DNA from: an uncultured Actinomycetes bacterium
GTDB lineage: Bacteria; Actinomycetota; Acidimicrobiia; Acidimicrobiales; Ilumatobacteraceae
Direction: 5' to 3'
Length of the DNA stretch: 21,439 nt
NCBI GenBank assembly: GCA_903858075.1
Contig: CAIOHI010000157.1
Span: 1-21,439 of the forward strand
Part shown: positions 20,723 through 21,439 of the stretch, piece after piece
How the letters are laid out: each line of letters begins with the position of its first letter
Numbering within the stretch: position 1 is the stretch's first letter
The notes under the pieces: model-generated
Database searches by the model: none
What the model saw: only the letters and a program-made list of their open reading frames with translations
Told to the model about the DNA's origin: nothing
Made by a program: the position numbers and the translations under genes

Positions 20723-21298
20723 ATGACCATTCGTATTGTTATTGCAGAAGACGAAGCCATCATTCGTCTTGACCTACGTGAAACTCTCATTGAAGAGGGT
20801 TATGAGGTCGTCGGCGAGGCAGCTAATGGTGATGATGCAATTGCGCTCATTAGAGAACTGCAGCCCGACTTGGCAATTCTTGATATCAAAATGCCTGGTC
20901 GCGACGGGGTGGAAGCAACCAAGATCATTAGTTCCGAAAAACTGTGTCCTGTCATTCTTGTCACTGCATTTAGTCAAAGAGAAATTATTGAGAGTGCGCG
21001 AGACGCAGGGGCATTGGCGTACATCGTGAAGCCCTTTCAAAGAACAGATCTCGTTCCTGCTATTGAAGTGGCGCTCGGTAGGTTCCGAGAATTGCAGTTA
21101 TTGAACGCAGAAGTTGGAGCTTTAGAGGAGCAACTAGAAACGCGCAAAGTGCTTGACAAAGCTAAAGGTGTGTTGGTGTCGCAATGGAAGATGACTGAAA
21201 ACGATGCTTATCTCTATTTGCAAAGAACTGCCATGAGCACCAGGTGTAAAATGCGTGATGTTGCCGAGCGTGTCTTGGCTGGCGAAGTCGCGCTGTAG
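20723..21298 (+). CDS. pdtaR: PdtaR-like response regulator with ANTAR RNA-binding domain
   Basis: The 191-residue protein has a receiver domain (1-120) with acidic Glu9, Asp10 and Glu11, phospho-acceptor Asp54 (A-I-L-D-I-K-M-P), Thr81 and Lys103. A helical linker follows (122-142), then an ANTAR domain (about 143-186): V-L-D-K-A-K-G-V-L, the conserved A-Y-L-Y-L-Q-R-T-A-M core, and M-R-D-V-A-E-R-V-L. ANTAR proteins bind paired RNA hairpins and prevent transcription termination. In mycobacteria PdtaR is phosphorylated by PdtaS. No cognate kinase is in the window. The ATG at 20723 has an AGGG Shine-Dalgarno (20711-20714); an upstream start at 20675 would add 16 residues outside the receiver fold. 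polA follows 12 bases downstream, a neighbourhood similar to mycobacterial Rv1626-Rv1629. Confidence 0.92.
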   Translation: MTIRIVIAEDEAIIRLDLRETLIEEGYEVVGEAANGDDAIALIRELQPDLAILDIKMPGRDGVEATKIISSEKLCPVILVTAFSQREIIESARDAGALAYIVKPFQRTDLVPAIEVALGRFRELQLLNAEVGALEEQLETRKVLDKAKGVLVSQWKMTENDAYLYLQRTAMSTRCKMRDVAERVLAGEVAL

Positions 21299-21310
21299 AA
21301 AGACGTACCT

Positions 21311-21439
21311 ATGACACTCATGACCCTGGATGGCAACTCGTTGGCCTATCGTGCTTTTTTTGCACTTCCCACCGACATGGCTACGGCAAGCGGGCAGGTA
21401 ACTAATGCTGTCTTTGGATTCGCGTCAATGCTGTCGAAC
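21311..21439 (+). CDS. polA: DNA polymerase I, N-terminal fragment cut by window edge
   Basis: The frame runs from the ATG at 21311 to the end of the window (43 codons). The sequence L-D-G-N-S-L-A-Y-R-A-F-F-A-L-P (6-20), then N-A-V-F-G-F-A-S-M-L (33-42), is the start of the 5'-3' exonuclease domain of PolA. An ATG at 21320 is a possible later start, but the first one gives the usual spacing before the D-G-N-S motif. The gene follows the ANTAR regulator by 12 bases and may be co-transcribed with it. Polymerase and proofreading regions lie outside the window. Confidence 0.92.
   Translation, partial: MTLMTLDGNSLAYRAFFALPTDMATASGQVTNAVFGFASMLSN

Noticed and set aside
1..21439. CRISPR array, insertion sequence, prophage or integration site at the tRNA
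   Set aside because: I saw no regularly spaced repeats, transposase or integrase gene, terminal inverted repeats, or duplicated tRNA 3' end. All genes are housekeeping-like and similar in base composition by eye.

Overview
The window reads as a compact, mid-G+C actinobacterial chromosome segment, most likely Acidimicrobiia or a close relative. This is inferred from gene content: an F420-type luciferase-like oxidoreductase, an MtrB/LpqB-like kinase and lipoprotein with an MtrA-like regulator, an ANTAR response regulator next to polA, and the era/recO/uppS/glyS neighbourhood. There are 28 genes (27 protein-coding, 1 tRNA). Almost every base is coding. No gene-free stretch exceeds about 270 bases; the longest is the control region between the divergent kinase and regulator genes (4756-5025). 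I see no insertion sequence, phage gene, CRISPR array or pseudogene.

Layout. Positions 1-883: a MaoC-type hydratase (cut by the window edge) and a small membrane protein, both minus. 902-2740: LLM oxidoreductase then era, plus. 2729-5742: a signalling locus with a GerMN lipoprotein and histidine kinase on minus and an OmpR-family regulator divergent on plus. 5747-8318: a DinG-like helicase and the catalytic cis-prenyltransferase uppS, minus. 8352-11426: a degenerate second cis-prenyltransferase, recO, glyS and an ABM monooxygenase, plus. 11442-14873: trpC-trpF-trpB-trpA. 14899-15773: a Bcp peroxiredoxin coupled to fabZ. 15784-20171: the type II fatty-acid operon fabD-fabH-fabG-acpP-fabF, minus. 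20255-21439: tRNA-Leu(CAA), a coiled-coil protein, a PdtaR-like ANTAR regulator and the start of polA.

The most striking observation is the pair of divergent cis-prenyltransferase genes at 7632-9008. The uppS product keeps the catalytic Asp and substrate-binding Arg residues but has lost the C-terminal R-x-G tail, and a Lys replaces the conserved Glu that acts across the dimer. Its divergent neighbour has lost the catalytic Asp and the Arg residues but keeps exactly that Glu and an intact R-F-G-G tail. This complementary loss matches the division of labour in the eukaryotic DHDDS/NgBR (Rer2/Nus1) enzyme, so I propose an obligate heteromeric bacterial polyprenyl diphosphate synthase driven from one bidirectional promoter. 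A second oddity is FabD, which carries a C-terminal BCCP-like (biotinyl/lipoyl-fold) domain lacking the acceptor lysine.

Transcription signals are unusually readable. Many genes show an A-n-n-n-T -10 element six to eight bases before the start codon and no Shine-Dalgarno sequence, which suggests widespread leaderless mRNAs. Two divergent pairs share a nearly symmetric -10 element. Convergent genes end within a few bases of each other or overlap, with no visible terminator hairpins.
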